Both the position numbers and the translations under genes were made by a program. This document shows positions 16,691 to 25,501 of a stretch of 64,000 nt of DNA, one piece after another. The DNA lies in assembly GCF_900215145.1 (NCBI RefSeq), contig NZ_OBDO01000001.1, positions 620,001 to 684,000 on the forward strand, in the 5' to 3' direction. The stretch comes from Geodermatophilus sabuli (GTDB taxonomy: Bacteria > Actinomycetota > Actinomycetes > Mycobacteriales > Geodermatophilaceae). The notes under the pieces were generated by a model. The model ran no database searches. It was not told where the DNA came from and saw only the letters and a list, made by a program, of their open reading frames with translations. Every line of letters starts with the position of its first letter. Positions within the stretch are counted from its first letter, which is position 1.

Positions 16691-17560
16691 TTAGACCGCG
16701 ACGATCTTGTTCTGGGTTTCGAACTCTACGGGTGACAGCCAGCCCAGGGCGCTGTGCCGGCGGTGTCGGTTGTGCCAGATCTCGAGGTACTCGAACATGG
16801 CGTTGGCCAGCTCGATGCGGGTGTTCCAGCGCTGGCGGTTGAGCAGTTCGACCTGCATGCGCGACCAGAACGACTCGATCATGGCGTTGTCGAAGCAGTC
16901 GGCGATGCTGCCCATCGAGGGCAGCAGGCCGGAGGCTTTCGCCCGGTCGGTAAACGCCCAGGAGCCGAACTGCACGCCGCGGTCGGAGTGGATCACCGCT
17001 CCTGACGGTGGAGTGCGGGTGTCGATCGCCATGCCGAGAGCGCTGGTGACCAGCGCGGCGGTCGGTGAGGCGTCGATCGACCACCCGACCACCCGCCGGG
17101 AGTAGGTGTCCAGCACCACCGCGCAGTAGACCTTGCCCTCCCGGGTGGGGTGCTCGGTGATGTCGGTGACCCACAGCTGGTTCGGCGCGGACCGGGTGAA
17201 GTTCCGCTCGACCAGATCGGCGGAGAGCAGATCCGGCGTCGGGCGTCGCCAGCGCGGTCGCCCGGTGACGCCGCGGATGCCGGCACGGGCCATGAGCAGC
17301 TCGACCGTGCCGTGACCGAGGACCAGGCCACGGCCCAGGGTGAGCTCGGCGTGCACCCGCCGGGCGCCGTAGGTGCCCTTGGAAGCGGCGTGCACCGCCA
17401 GGATCTGGTCGGTCAGCCAGACGTGACGGATCGCCCGGGCCGACGGCGCTCGGCTCCGTCAGGCGTAGTAGCCCGAGTCGGTCACGTCGAGCACGCGGGT
17501 GGCGAGCTGGACGGGTAACCCCTCGCCGGCCATCACCGCGATGGCCTCGAACCGCCTTTT
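16691..17560 (-). pseudogene. IS3-family transposase OrfB with internal stop
   Basis: The integrase-type DDE domain is present: Asp in WVTDITEHPT, Asp in VIHSDRGVQFGS, Glu in NAMIESFWSRMQVELL, ending HRRHSALGWLSPVEFE. An in-frame TGA at 17459-17461 interrupts the protein after DVTDSGYYA, where relatives have Trp (TGG), followed by RSRAPSARAIRHVW. The rest of the frame is open to 16691. So a single point mutation inactivates an otherwise complete OrfB. Confidence 0.85.
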
Positions 17561-17838
17561 GGGGGCACCACCTTCCCCAGCAGCTCGCTGGCCCGACGAT
17601 GAACAGCCAGTTCGGCCTCCAACTCGGCGATCCGCCGCTTGGCCGCGGTCAGCTCCGACTTCTCCGCACTGGTCAGCCCCGGCTCGAGGCCCTGGTCGAT
17701 GCGGTCCTGCCGGCGCCAGCTGTAGATCGACTGGGCGCTGATCCCCAGATCGCGGGCCACGTCGACGATCGGCCTGCCGGCCGCGACCAGATCGAGCACC
17801 TTGCGCCGGAACTCCGGCGGATAACCACGCCTGCCCAC
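17533..17838 (-). CDS. IS3-family transposase OrfA
   Basis: A 101-residue protein with the IS3 OrfA helix-turn-helix (YPPEFRRKVLDLVAAGRP, VARDLGISAQSIYSWRRQD) followed by a Leu-zipper region with AKRRIAELEAELAVHRRA. Near its end the codons CCC CCA AAA give a slippery C CCA AAA; a -1 shift there enters the orfB frame (GAPKRRFEAIAVMAG), as in the OrfAB fusion of the family. Confidence 0.85.
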   Translation of the reverse strand: MGRRGYPPEFRRKVLDLVAAGRPIVDVARDLGISAQSIYSWRRQDRIDQGLEPGLTSAEKSELTAAKRRIAELEAELAVHRRASELLGKVVPPKGGSRPSR

Positions 17839-18111
17839 GAACCCTCCTCCAGGGTTGCGCGGTCAGGATTCCAGCAGCGCGACTCCACGAAGGACGGGGC
17901 AGACCAGTTCTCTCGCCGGGGCCTGCCTTGACCCGACCGGGCGCCACCGCTTCCGACGCCGCCTTCACCGACGGACGTCGGCTGCGGCTCCTTCGGTTGC
18001 CGTAGACGTGTCCGGTCACCATGAAGAGGCGACCGGATTCGTCCTGATACCTCGTTTCGGACTGCGATCCGGCCCTGGTGCTCCGCAACTGACGTCGTTT
18101 GTGTCATGCGG

Positions 18112-18645
18112 CACCGCGGGTCGGTGGCCCTGGCGATGACGGTGTCCGAGTCCTTGGTCCAGGTGAACGGCCGGCAGCGGCCGTTCCAGGCGGTGTTGAA
18201 GCACTCGATGGTGGCGGCGATGAGGTCGGCGACGGTGGGAAAGTTGCCGCGGCGCACCGCCTGGCGGGTGATGATCGAGAGGAACGCCTCGACCAGGTTC
18301 CGCCACGAGCCCGAGGTCGGCGTGAGGGCAGCTGCACCCGGGGATGGCGCTCGAGCCAGGCGTGAACCGCCGGATGAGTGTGGGTGACCAGGCGGCCGAT
18401 CAGGCGTGCAGCCGGCGGCGGGGATGGGCGGCGGCGACCTGCTTGAGGAACGCGCGGAACTCCTGGTGCCGGTGGCTCTCGGTGCACGCCTCGGTCACCT
18501 TGCCGGTGGCCACCTCCAACGCGGCGAACAGCGTGGTGGTGCCGGGCCGGACGTAGTCGGAGCTGGCCGCCTCCACATGCCCGGACCGCACCGGCAGGGT
18601 TGGGGCGGTCCGCTCCAGCACCTGGATCTGCGGTTTCTCGTCCAT
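18112..18645 (-). pseudogene. IS630-family transposase remnant
   Basis: Three minus frames hold consecutive parts of an IS630 DDE transposase: MDEKPQIQVLERTAP and YVRPGTTTLFAALEVATGK (first catalytic Asp), LVTHTHPAVHAWLERHPRV, and RRGNFPTVADLIAATIECFN then AWNGRCRPFTWTKDSDTVI. At least two frameshifts separate them, and the N-terminal third is missing just before the attL repeat. The remnant lies outside the island. Confidence 0.75.
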
Positions 18646-18683
18646 GCAACCCGAGCCGACGAGCCGCTGGCTTGGTGATTCGC

Positions 18684-18727
18684 GGTGGGGCGGGTGGGGC
18701 TCGAACCCACGACCCAGGGATTATGAG
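18684..18727 (+). repeat. attL: 44-bp copy of the 3' half of the tRNA gene
   Basis: These 44 bases are identical to 30935-30978, the 3' half of the CAT-anticodon tRNA from the anticodon loop through the acceptor end. Here the 5' half of the tRNA is absent. This is the expected footprint of integration at a tRNA 3' end by a tyrosine recombinase, and marks the left boundary of the island. Confidence 0.88.
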
Positions 18728-19230
18728 CACTTGCGGGCTAAGCCCTGTGCCGACCTGCGAGAGCGCAGCTCGCCGAGCAGCGTAGGAGGTCGAATCCCCT
18801 GCTGTCTGACGGCCGCTGGAAGGCCCCGCGGGCCGCCGTGATGGTCAGCACCGCCACGCGGTGCCACCACCTTGGCCGCAATCGCGGCGGCGGCGGTGCC
18901 AGACCTTGCCTCCGTGTCAGCGGACGAACCGCATCTTGGATCGGATGGCGCGGCGTCGCCCCATGGGTCGTCGAGGACGTCGCGGCCGGCCCCTGGAGTC
19001 CTACGAGAAGCGACTGCAGGGACGGCCGGAGTGAACCGACATGGCGGCTCTTGCTCGTGTGGACAGCAACCCCGGTCGCTGGTGAAGATCACCGCCCGGT
19101 CGGTCTGACCTCGGCGTCGCGCCGAGCGGCGGCGACTACCCGCTCGGCAGGCAATTCCACCGTCCCAAGGCGACCTTCAGGGGAGGTCGGCAGCGGTGCT
19201 GGTCGCAGCTCGGGGCTTGCCCTCGGCCAC
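18728..19230. other. non-coding start of the island
   Basis: About 500 bases after attL with no reading frame that I can support on either strand. It leads into the CpaF fragment. No repeats or hairpins beyond short ones were noticed. Confidence 0.4.
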
Positions 19231-19404
19231 ATGACGGTCAACATCCGCAAATGCGTGCTGCAGACCCGCCCCCTCGACGAGTCGGTCGCGCTGGGCACGC
19301 TGGCCGCGCAGGCGGCGCGCTGCCTCGAGGCCGCGGTGGTCTCTGGCCTAAACGTGCTGGTCGCCGGTAGCACCCAGGTGGGGAAGACGACGTTCCTCAT
19401 CTAG
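19231..19404 (+). pseudogene. fragment of CpaF/TadA-type secretion ATPase
   Basis: One frame reads MTVNIRKCVLQTRPLDESV, GTLAAQAARCLEAAVVSGL and NVLVAGSTQVGKTTFLI, then stops. This matches the region around the Walker A motif of CpaF/VirB11-family ATPases, where the usual text is NVLVAGGTQAGKTT. Both the N-terminal domain and everything after Walker A are missing, so it is a relic of a pilus or conjugation gene. Confidence 0.6.
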
Positions 19405-19548
19405 GCCATGAGACATGTGCTCGCCCCGAGGTCAGGCCACCGACGCCCCCCGGCAGCCGGCGCTGGCGATGTGCTCAGGCAACAAGAGTTGTAGCAACCG
19501 CAATCGTCAAGGCGGCGACAGCGGCCATTTGACTGACGGTCGCCCACC

Positions 19549-20013
19549 TCAGAAGTCTTGCTCGGGCTGGGTCAGAAACTTGTACGAAAGCAAAAGCTTA
19601 CTGTCGTTCTCTATTTGTAGCCTCAGTGCCTCTCCCGCAGGGATCTCGTGATTCACGGCCCATAGGCCGAGAGTCAGCTCTTCCGCCTGTCGCGCGAGCA
19701 TCCTCTCTAATTCTGATTTCCCTGTGGTCTGGGGCATCAGGTTTGAAGCTTGCGCCAGAACGACGGCCGCGAAGAAGAAGGCCAGCGCCAAGAGGATCAA
19801 GGTCAGCGATACGTTCGACAGGCTTGTCGATCTTCGATCCTCCGGAACGAAGGCAGTGACTACGCCCAGAACGGTAACCAAGCCGCCCGTCGTGGTGACT
19901 ACGGTACTGGAGCGCCTTTCTATGCTCTCGAGTGCCGCGCGCTCAGCTTCTAGCGAGCGTCGTCGAATCTCAGCGACGGCCTTGAGTACGTCGGCCTCTT
20001 CGCCATCATTCAT
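19549..20013 (-). CDS. two-helix membrane hypothetical protein
   Basis: A 154-residue protein (ATG 20013; an in-frame ATG at 20019 is possible). A charged N-terminal helix (VLKAVAEIRRRSLEAERAAL) precedes two transmembrane segments, VVTTTGGLVTVLGVVTAFV and SLTLILLALAFFFAAVVLA, and a cytoplasmic C-terminal tail rich in Glu and Leu. Small 2TM proteins with this layout occur as membrane effectors in several defence systems, but no signature identifies one here. Codon use is distinctly less GC-biased than the chromosome. Confidence 0.6.
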   Translation of the reverse strand: MNDGEEADVLKAVAEIRRRSLEAERAALESIERRSSTVVTTTGGLVTVLGVVTAFVPEDRRSTSLSNVSLTLILLALAFFFAAVVLAQASNLMPQTTGKSELERMLARQAEELTLGLWAVNHEIPAGEALRLQIENDSKLLLSYKFLTQPEQDF

Positions 20014-20453
20014 GACCATCCATTCTGTCCGAGTGCACGGTCCTCGCAGACTTCTTGCGTCAGATCCTGATTGCCCTCTGCCGATCGGTGGCGCGCGTGT
20101 GGGCCAGTCAGCCCGCTCGAGCATCGCTGCCGTCGTAGGCCGCGGCCATACGCTAACGGCCGGCGTCGGGCAGCTCCTCGCGCACCGCCAGCAGGGTGTC
20201 CCCTTCCTCGTCCACGGCCCAGTGGTTTGGCCACGCTCGACATCTGAGCGAGGCGACATGAGTCCCGCACCATCGCGTGCTTCGTCAGCGGGTCACCAGA
20301 CCAAACCGGATTCCGCCAGTACGCCATATGTACCGAAATCGTGATCAGTGATCGACGGGCTGGCCGGTCGCGGTCCTGCCAGTGGGCGGCGGTGAGCGCC
20401 AGCAGTCGCGGTGTCGTGCGGACGGTGGCTCCCCAGGCCCGTAGCCTCGCGCG
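20014..20453. other. intergenic, degraded coding traces only
   Basis: No gene is supported. On the minus strand near 20160-20225 one frame reads AVDEEGDTLLAVREELPDA and stops, which has protein-like composition and may be the end of a lost gene, but it has no start and no recognised family. Confidence 0.3.
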
Positions 20454-21308
20454 GTGGCCAGCAGGCGGAGGAACTCCTTCCGGACCCCGGAGTGGGAGGC
20501 CTGGGAGCGACGGCTGACAGGCCTGTTCACCATCACGGTTCAGTGGGAGCCGTTGGTCGGCGATCCGCCCATACCCGCCCCGGGCAGTCCACTGGCGGGT
20601 GACGACCGCGCTTGGTCCCTGCTGCCCACGAGCACCCTGGCGTGGCTCGGCTTGGTTTCGGCGATTGAACACCTGGCGGCGTGTAGGCGGCTCATGCAGG
20701 AGACGCGGACCATGATGCCGTCGCCGTACATGTCCCTCATCCGCCCTGCGCTGATGGGCGGGGCACAGACGCTCTGGGTCCTTCTACCCCCCGTGCGGGC
20801 GGAGCGGGTCCGGCGGCAGCTAATCGTCGCCCACGAGGAGTTCCAGGAGTCGCGGCACCTCGCCCGGGAAGCTCTGGAGCCGCCGCTTCGCGAAAAGCTG
20901 CCGCCGAAAGCTGTCGAAGCCGCCGAGGGCCAGCTCGCGCGGGCCACGGAGCGACAGAGCAAGACGGCCGCCGAGCTTCAACGCCGAGGCCACAAGATCT
21001 CGAAGGTCAACATGACTGACGTTATCAAGGAGGCAGCGGCTCACGTCGCCGCCGACGATCCGTGGTCTTACCAGGCCATCCGGAGCAGCTGGCGCATCGC
21101 AAGTGGCGACGCGCACGGGAAGCTGTGGCCAATGCTGCACCGCGCGACTCGGACCCCCAGCGCAACTGAGCCGGGAGTCACCCTTCTTCAGGACGGCTCG
21201 AACATCGAGATGGTGGGCATGGTCGCGGGGTCTGCCTACAAGCTCACCAAGGCTGGGATGGACATGTTCCAACAGCGCTGCGCCTCACCACACGTTAACC
21301 CGTCCTGA
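20454..21308 (+). CDS. hypothetical protein, 284 residues
   Basis: Starts at GTG 20454 without a strong ribosome site. Mostly helical: TLAWLGLVSAIEHLAACRRL, MSLIRPALMGGAQTLWVLLPP, a long charged helix VRAERVRRQLIVAHEEFQES, and a C-terminal region with YQAIRSSWRIASGDAHGKLW. The final motif SGDAHG recalls proteins annotated only as hypothetical in actinobacterial mobile DNA. The two hydrophobic stretches could be buried rather than membrane. Unrecognised function. Confidence 0.6.
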   Translation: MASRRRNSFRTPEWEAWERRLTGLFTITVQWEPLVGDPPIPAPGSPLAGDDRAWSLLPTSTLAWLGLVSAIEHLAACRRLMQETRTMMPSPYMSLIRPALMGGAQTLWVLLPPVRAERVRRQLIVAHEEFQESRHLAREALEPPLREKLPPKAVEAAEGQLARATERQSKTAAELQRRGHKISKVNMTDVIKEAAAHVAADDPWSYQAIRSSWRIASGDAHGKLWPMLHRATRTPSATEPGVTLLQDGSNIEMVGMVAGSAYKLTKAGMDMFQQRCASPHVNPS

Positions 21309-21903
21309 CCTTGTTCGGGGGCTGACGCACAACTCCTCGGTACGGCCCGCATTTCGCCGTCTATGCGCCGTGGAAGCCCGGCCTGAGGGGCGTGGACCCA
21401 CACTTTCCCGCCGGGCCGTAGTCGTCCACCGCCAGGGCGACCACCGTGACCGAAAGCGGTCCCCGATATGCGTGGCGAAACCTGCGTCGCGACCGCCGCT
21501 GCCAGGAGGTGATCCTTCGCCTGGCCCAGGTGCACACCGACCACAGCACCCCGTCCTGCAGCGGAGTGCCGTCCATGCTCTCGTCGAAGGACTGCTTGGC
21601 CAGAACCGGAGCACTGTCCGCCCTGCGGCGGCCTTCAGCCGGCAATCACAACTCCCATGGCATCCGGCCAGTTTGTCGAGCAGCGCACCGACTCCCTCGA
21701 ACGACGTGATCGGCTTCAGCCAGGCCATGGTCGGGGACGCTAAGGAACCGGGTCCCGGCCACCCCAGCGGCCAGGACGCAACCAGCCCGGCTGAGTCCTC
21801 ACTGTGGAGGTGGCGCTCCCCCCGCCTTGAAGGCGGGAAACCGGTCTTCCTTTGGGCCAGCTCCCCTGCAAGATCGCCCTTCGGGCGTCGATACCGTCGT
21901 TGG
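21309..21903. other. intergenic stretch with CCCGCCTT hairpin
   Basis: No convincing gene. At 21821-21837 the sequence CCCGCCTTGAAGGCGGG forms a short perfect hairpin like those at ends of IS200/IS605-type elements, but no TnpA or TnpB coding sequence is near. Minus-strand frames around 21400-21700 look protein-like in patches without a recognisable family. Confidence 0.35.
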
Positions 21904-22152
21904 ATGACGGCTAGCGCCCCCAACACGACGACGTGTGCCTTCACAGACGTCGAGCCCATCCACCCCGAATACGCCGATCCCGAGGGTGGCTGCCAGCCGA
22001 TGTCCGTGAGCTCCGTCGTCCTGGCCGCGGACTGCCCGATCGATGGACACATGGATCGCTGCAGCGGGCACCCGACCTGCGTGCCGCATCTCAAGCAATT
22101 CCTCGAAGAGGGTCGTGTCGAGCAGGAGATTGTCGACGGGGCGGATTCCTAG
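21904..22152 (+). CDS. small Cys-containing hypothetical protein
   Basis: An 82-residue frame from ATG 21904 with five Cys (TTCAFTDVEP, EGGCQPMSV, AADCPIDG, DRCSGHPTCVPHLKQFLEEG). The even amino-acid composition and acidic end suggest a real but unrecognised protein, or the surviving end of a longer one. No clear ribosome site precedes it. Confidence 0.35.
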   Translation: MTASAPNTTTCAFTDVEPIHPEYADPEGGCQPMSVSSVVLAADCPIDGHMDRCSGHPTCVPHLKQFLEEGRVEQEIVDGADS

Positions 22153-22327
22153 CCTGCGACTTGGTCGTCGACACCGAGGGCAGCCCGCGCGTCCGCCAGG
22201 CTCCCCGCCCCGAGGGGCCGTTCGGGTTCCGCCGGGCCAGCACGGCGGCAAGCCCATCCATGTCGTGAGCGGCGCTGGTCTAGACATCAGGTCGTAGTGT
22301 CGGCGGACGCCGCTTCGGTCGCCTGCC

Positions 22328-23191
22328 GTGGCCGGGTGTGAAGGTCTCGACTGGGAACTGATCGAGGAGTGGCGCGGGGTGCCCGAGTTCCCCGCCTACG
22401 AGGTGAGCGACTACGGGCGCTTGCGGAAGTGGCGGACGGGGCGCGTCATGCGTCCCACGCCGCAATACCGCGGTTCGCACCTCCCCGTGCTGCTGACCCG
22501 AGATGGTCAGCGGCACCCCACCTGGCCGTGCCGCCTGGTGCTGGAGGTGTTCGGCAGCCCGTGCCCCTCGTCGTCCCACGAGGCCCTCCACGGAGACGGG
22601 GACCGGACGAACAACCACTTGGACAACCTGCGCTGGGCGACGCCGCAGGAACGGTTGTCGGCCGCCGGAATCCGATTCAAGGAGATTCGGCGGGACTGCG
22701 CCTGGTGCGGCTACCCGTCCGTGGCCATCGCCTACTGGCGGATCGGCGGGCGATACGGGACCGGGCAGTACGTCGTGCCGAGTTGGTGCCCCAAGTGTGC
22801 CGCCGAGTACCAGCGATGCCGTCGCGGCGGGATCAAGCAGCCCCTCAAGCTGCTGAACCGACGATGCCGCTACTGCAACGAGCCGATCCCGCCGGCCAAG
22901 CGGTCGGGGACTATCTACTGCGGGCGTTCCTGTAAGGCCAAGGACAATGCGGCCTCAACCAGGACGGACAAGACGAGGGACGAGAGGCTGCAGAGGAAAT
23001 ACGGCATTACTCTAGCGGACTACCGGGCCATGGAGTCGTCCCAGAGCGGTGCGTGCGCCGTCGACCACTGCCACACCACCGGCCGTGTCCGCGGGCTGCT
23101 GTGCCACCGATGCAACAAGACCATCGGACTGTTGGACGACGACCCCGCCGTCCTGTTGAAGGCCAGTGCATACCTGAAGAGCGCGGCCTGA
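22328..23191 (+). CDS. NUMOD4–HNH–endonuclease VII fusion nuclease
   Basis: A 287-residue protein. Residues ~8-45 are a NUMOD4 DNA-binding motif (EEWRGVPEFPAYEVSDYGRL), ~85-112 an HNH core (LHGDGDRTNNHLDNLRWAT), followed by two Cys-pair knuckles (CAWCGY with CPKC; CRYCNEPIPP with CGRSC), and ~225-287 a recombination endonuclease VII-like end (YGITLADYRAME, VDHCHTTGRVRGLLCHRCNK). In typical endonuclease VII domains a CAICG-type pair and several residues come before the VDH; here the sequence jumps from SGACA straight to VDH, so part of one zinc site is lost. A homing-type or defence nuclease is likely. Confidence 0.75.
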   Translation: MAGCEGLDWELIEEWRGVPEFPAYEVSDYGRLRKWRTGRVMRPTPQYRGSHLPVLLTRDGQRHPTWPCRLVLEVFGSPCPSSSHEALHGDGDRTNNHLDNLRWATPQERLSAAGIRFKEIRRDCAWCGYPSVAIAYWRIGGRYGTGQYVVPSWCPKCAAEYQRCRRGGIKQPLKLLNRRCRYCNEPIPPAKRSGTIYCGRSCKAKDNAASTRTDKTRDERLQRKYGITLADYRAMESSQSGACAVDHCHTTGRVRGLLCHRCNKTIGLLDDDPAVLLKASAYLKSAA

Positions 23192-23330
23192 CCCGCTTCA
23201 ACCCGCCGTCGTGCTGGCCCAAGTCGCCGCAGGCCACGCCACTGAGCCGCACCGCCTGATGCCCTGCTTGGCAATGAGCCTAAAGCCGTCATCCCTCACT
23301 ACAAGATGGCCCCTTTACCCTGGATCTGGC

Positions 23331-23855
23331 CTACTCGGTATTGAAGCGCCTGGGGAGACTTAGACCCAATGGGAGATCCAAGTCGTAATATCCAGGGGCG
23401 CTCTGCTTCAGGTGTTCCAACTTCCCAGTCGCCCTGCGAAGCCAATGCTCTCCTGCCCTGTCGGTGAAGGCAAGTTCAATCCCTAAGTGCAAATTCATGC
23501 CACCTCCACCGCCGTCCACACTGGTCTCCCAAGTCCCTGGAGGTAGCACGCTCAACACGCTCCGATAGTGTTGCAGGCCAGTCGGTATTTCTTCGCCGGC
23601 CCTCCAGCCAGCCCCCTGCACGTGGACCGGAGAGACGACCGCGTTGTATACGGGTTCGTCCGAGTTATTGAGCAACTGGACAGCGTCGCGGCCATCACCC
23701 ATGTTGGCCGCCACAGCCCAGGCCGAAACCCGCTCGGCTTGTGCCCGAAGGCTTGCAGCAGCTCGTCGCCGTTGATCCGCGATCAATTGTGTCACCAGAA
23801 CAACGAGGGTCAAAGAGGTTGCTATAGAGCCAACCCACGCGGCGGCATCGCTCAC
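23331..23855 (-). CDS. membrane-anchored hypothetical protein
   Basis: A 174-residue protein with one N-terminal transmembrane helix (WVGSIATSLTLVVLVTQLIA), a short coiled segment (DQRRRAAASLRAQAERVSAW) and a beta-rich C-terminal domain (VQLLNNSDEPVYNAVVSPV; SVLPPGTWETSVDGGGGG). The layout, a helix followed by an immunoglobulin-like domain of about 110 residues, is common among actinobacterial hypothetical proteins in mobile regions. Function unknown. Confidence 0.6.
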   Translation of the reverse strand: MSDAAAWVGSIATSLTLVVLVTQLIADQRRRAAASLRAQAERVSAWAVAANMGDGRDAVQLLNNSDEPVYNAVVSPVHVQGAGWRAGEEIPTGLQHYRSVLSVLPPGTWETSVDGGGGGMNLHLGIELAFTDRAGEHWLRRATGKLEHLKQSAPGYYDLDLPLGLSLPRRFNTE

Positions 23856-24052
23856 TGGTTCCCCTCACAGGCGTCACGTGACGGCTCTCGACATTCCCAC
23901 TATCGGCCTACCGCGACCTCGACGAGTACGACAGCTCACTGTGCCCCAACAACTGAACAGACCTGGGGTCAGAGACATGCGTGCTGGCTCCGAGAGTGAG
24001 CCCGGTACGTATGGTTGCTTCCTCGTGCGGATACACGCGAAGCACGCCAGTC

Positions 24053-25020
24053 CTAATGGGTCGCCTGGCGGACCTTACTTTGATCAATCAGTTGATCTAC
24101 TCTACTGGGCCATCCTCGCCCAAACAGCTCACTCAACATCCTAACGAGGCGTTCGCCTGGGACTAATTCCAGGCGGGAATTTCGTGCGGCGAAGGCGGCG
24201 GCTGTCGTGGGTCCCCTGCTAGTAAAACCCCTTGTACCCACGATCAGGCCCTTCTCAATCTTCTCGTCTTCAATGACGCCATACAACGCCCTCACTTCTT
24301 CGACACCCACTGGCCTCGACCAGTTCTTGCACTCAATCCGGAGGGAGGTTCGGTGCCCCCTGTCCTCGCGGGTTGCGTCGATATCTCGACCGCCATCCTT
24401 TCTGACGGGAGTTAAGCGAGTCTCGTATCTCATTGACCTGTAGAGCTCATCAACCAAATGTTCGAAGCTTCGGCTGTCCAATTGATTGAGAAGTTGCAGG
24501 GTCTCCTCCAACGAGGATGGCAGTCCTAGGAAGTACGAACGGATCAGGGCGATGGCGTCCTGGAGGCCACTGAGCCTGCCGTCTGGAAGCTGCTGAGCAT
24601 GCGCAAGCACGTAGGCGTTGATGACTCGCATAGCGTCAAGAGGCCAGAAGCGGACGAGGTCCAGCACCCATGTGAGGCCCTCCCATGGTGTGGCCGACTG
24701 GTCGCCCCGAACTCGCCTATACAGGCGAAGCTCAAACTCAGTGAGTAGCCTCGCCGCTTGGGATAAATGGCCAATCTGGGCACAAGATGGCGATTGTGCC
24801 CCAAAGAACCCTGAGGAACCAAAAAGCTTCGTATCAGTCGAAAGATCTCCGGCTCAGGCCGCATGGCCACCGAAGCCAAGTACTCTTCACTTAATCTGTC
24901 GCTAGGAAAGCAGTACTCGATGTGCCTGTCGCTCCGCTTCGCGGGCGGCTTCCAAATCTCTCGGAGCCACAAATCGAGATCTTCATTGATCCTGTCGCTA
25001 TCACATGTCTCTTCAGTCAT
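24053..25020 (-). pseudogene. Mrr-type restriction endonuclease, frameshifted
   Basis: The N-terminal frame starts at ATG 25020 (MTEETCDSDRINEDLDLWL) and is sensible through VAMRPEPEIF. The second frame, open from about 24866, reads GDLSTDTKLFGSSGFFGAQS and continues to the stop at 24053. Together they would make about 322 residues. The C-terminal ~120 residues are an Mrr_cat PD-(D/E)XK domain: FEHLVDELYRSMRYE, Asp in GGRDIDAT and the ECKNW motif, then VRALYGVIEDEKIEKGLIV. A one-base indel near 24866 breaks it. Intact relatives are type IV enzymes cutting modified DNA. Confidence 0.75.
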
Positions 25021-25501
25021 GGCCTACTGTCGATTGCGAGCAGCGTGATGCATGGCTGCGGCTCGCCGAGTTGGGGATGGCGGGCTACATGGTAGGCCGC
25101 CGTCGCCCGCGCATCACCGAGAGTCCTAGGTTGCTCCGCCGTCCTGCTCGGCCATGGCACGGCGGCCTTGACCGAAAGCCAGCGCCGGCGCTCTCGCGTC
25201 CCGGGCCACCTCCGGCGGACGACGATCAGCCTGGCGGGTCCGCGCACCCAGACGGCGCGAGTTCCGTGACCTCGTCGTACTGATACTCGGCAGCATCAGC
25301 GTCGATCGATCCGCTGCCGGCCGTTCCGAAGTTCACCTGAACGGGCGAGGTGCGCAGCCAGGCCCCACAAGGCTCAAGAGTCCCATGTGTCACGGACTGT
25401 AAGGTGTTAATGACGGCGGGTGGCCTCATCAGGTATGAACCCTCCGGACGGCCTCGATCCGAAACTGTCGACGAGCAACAGCCGACCGGGAGATCACGCG
25501 C
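25021..25501. other. intergenic region upstream of the nuclease operon
   Basis: No supported gene. A minus-strand frame near 25226-25345 reads VQVNFGTAGSGSIDADAAEY, which is protein-like, but lacks context. The region must contain the promoter for the rightward operon; no clear -35/-10 pair was identified. Confidence 0.3.

Larger units (their letters stand above)
16671..17885 (-). mobile_element. IS3-family insertion sequence
   Basis: About 1.2 kb bounded by imperfect inverted repeats: GAGTCGGGTTCTTGGAATCC at 16671-16690 and its counterpart GAGTCGCGCTGCTGGAATCC read from 17885 to 17866 (16 of 20 identical). Between them are orfA (17533-17838) and orfB (16691-17560), arranged as in IS3 elements. 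The orfB stop touches the inner edge of the repeat. No convincing target duplication is seen. orfB has an internal stop, so the copy is probably inactive. Confidence 0.85.

Noticed and set aside
18684-18727. A second tRNA gene at the left attachment site
   Set aside because: Only the 3' half matches; the bases beyond do not form the anticodon stem, D arm or acceptor 5' strand.
21821-21837. IS200/IS605-type element suggested by a CCCGCCTT hairpin
   Set aside because: No TnpA or TnpB coding trace and no partner end could be found nearby.
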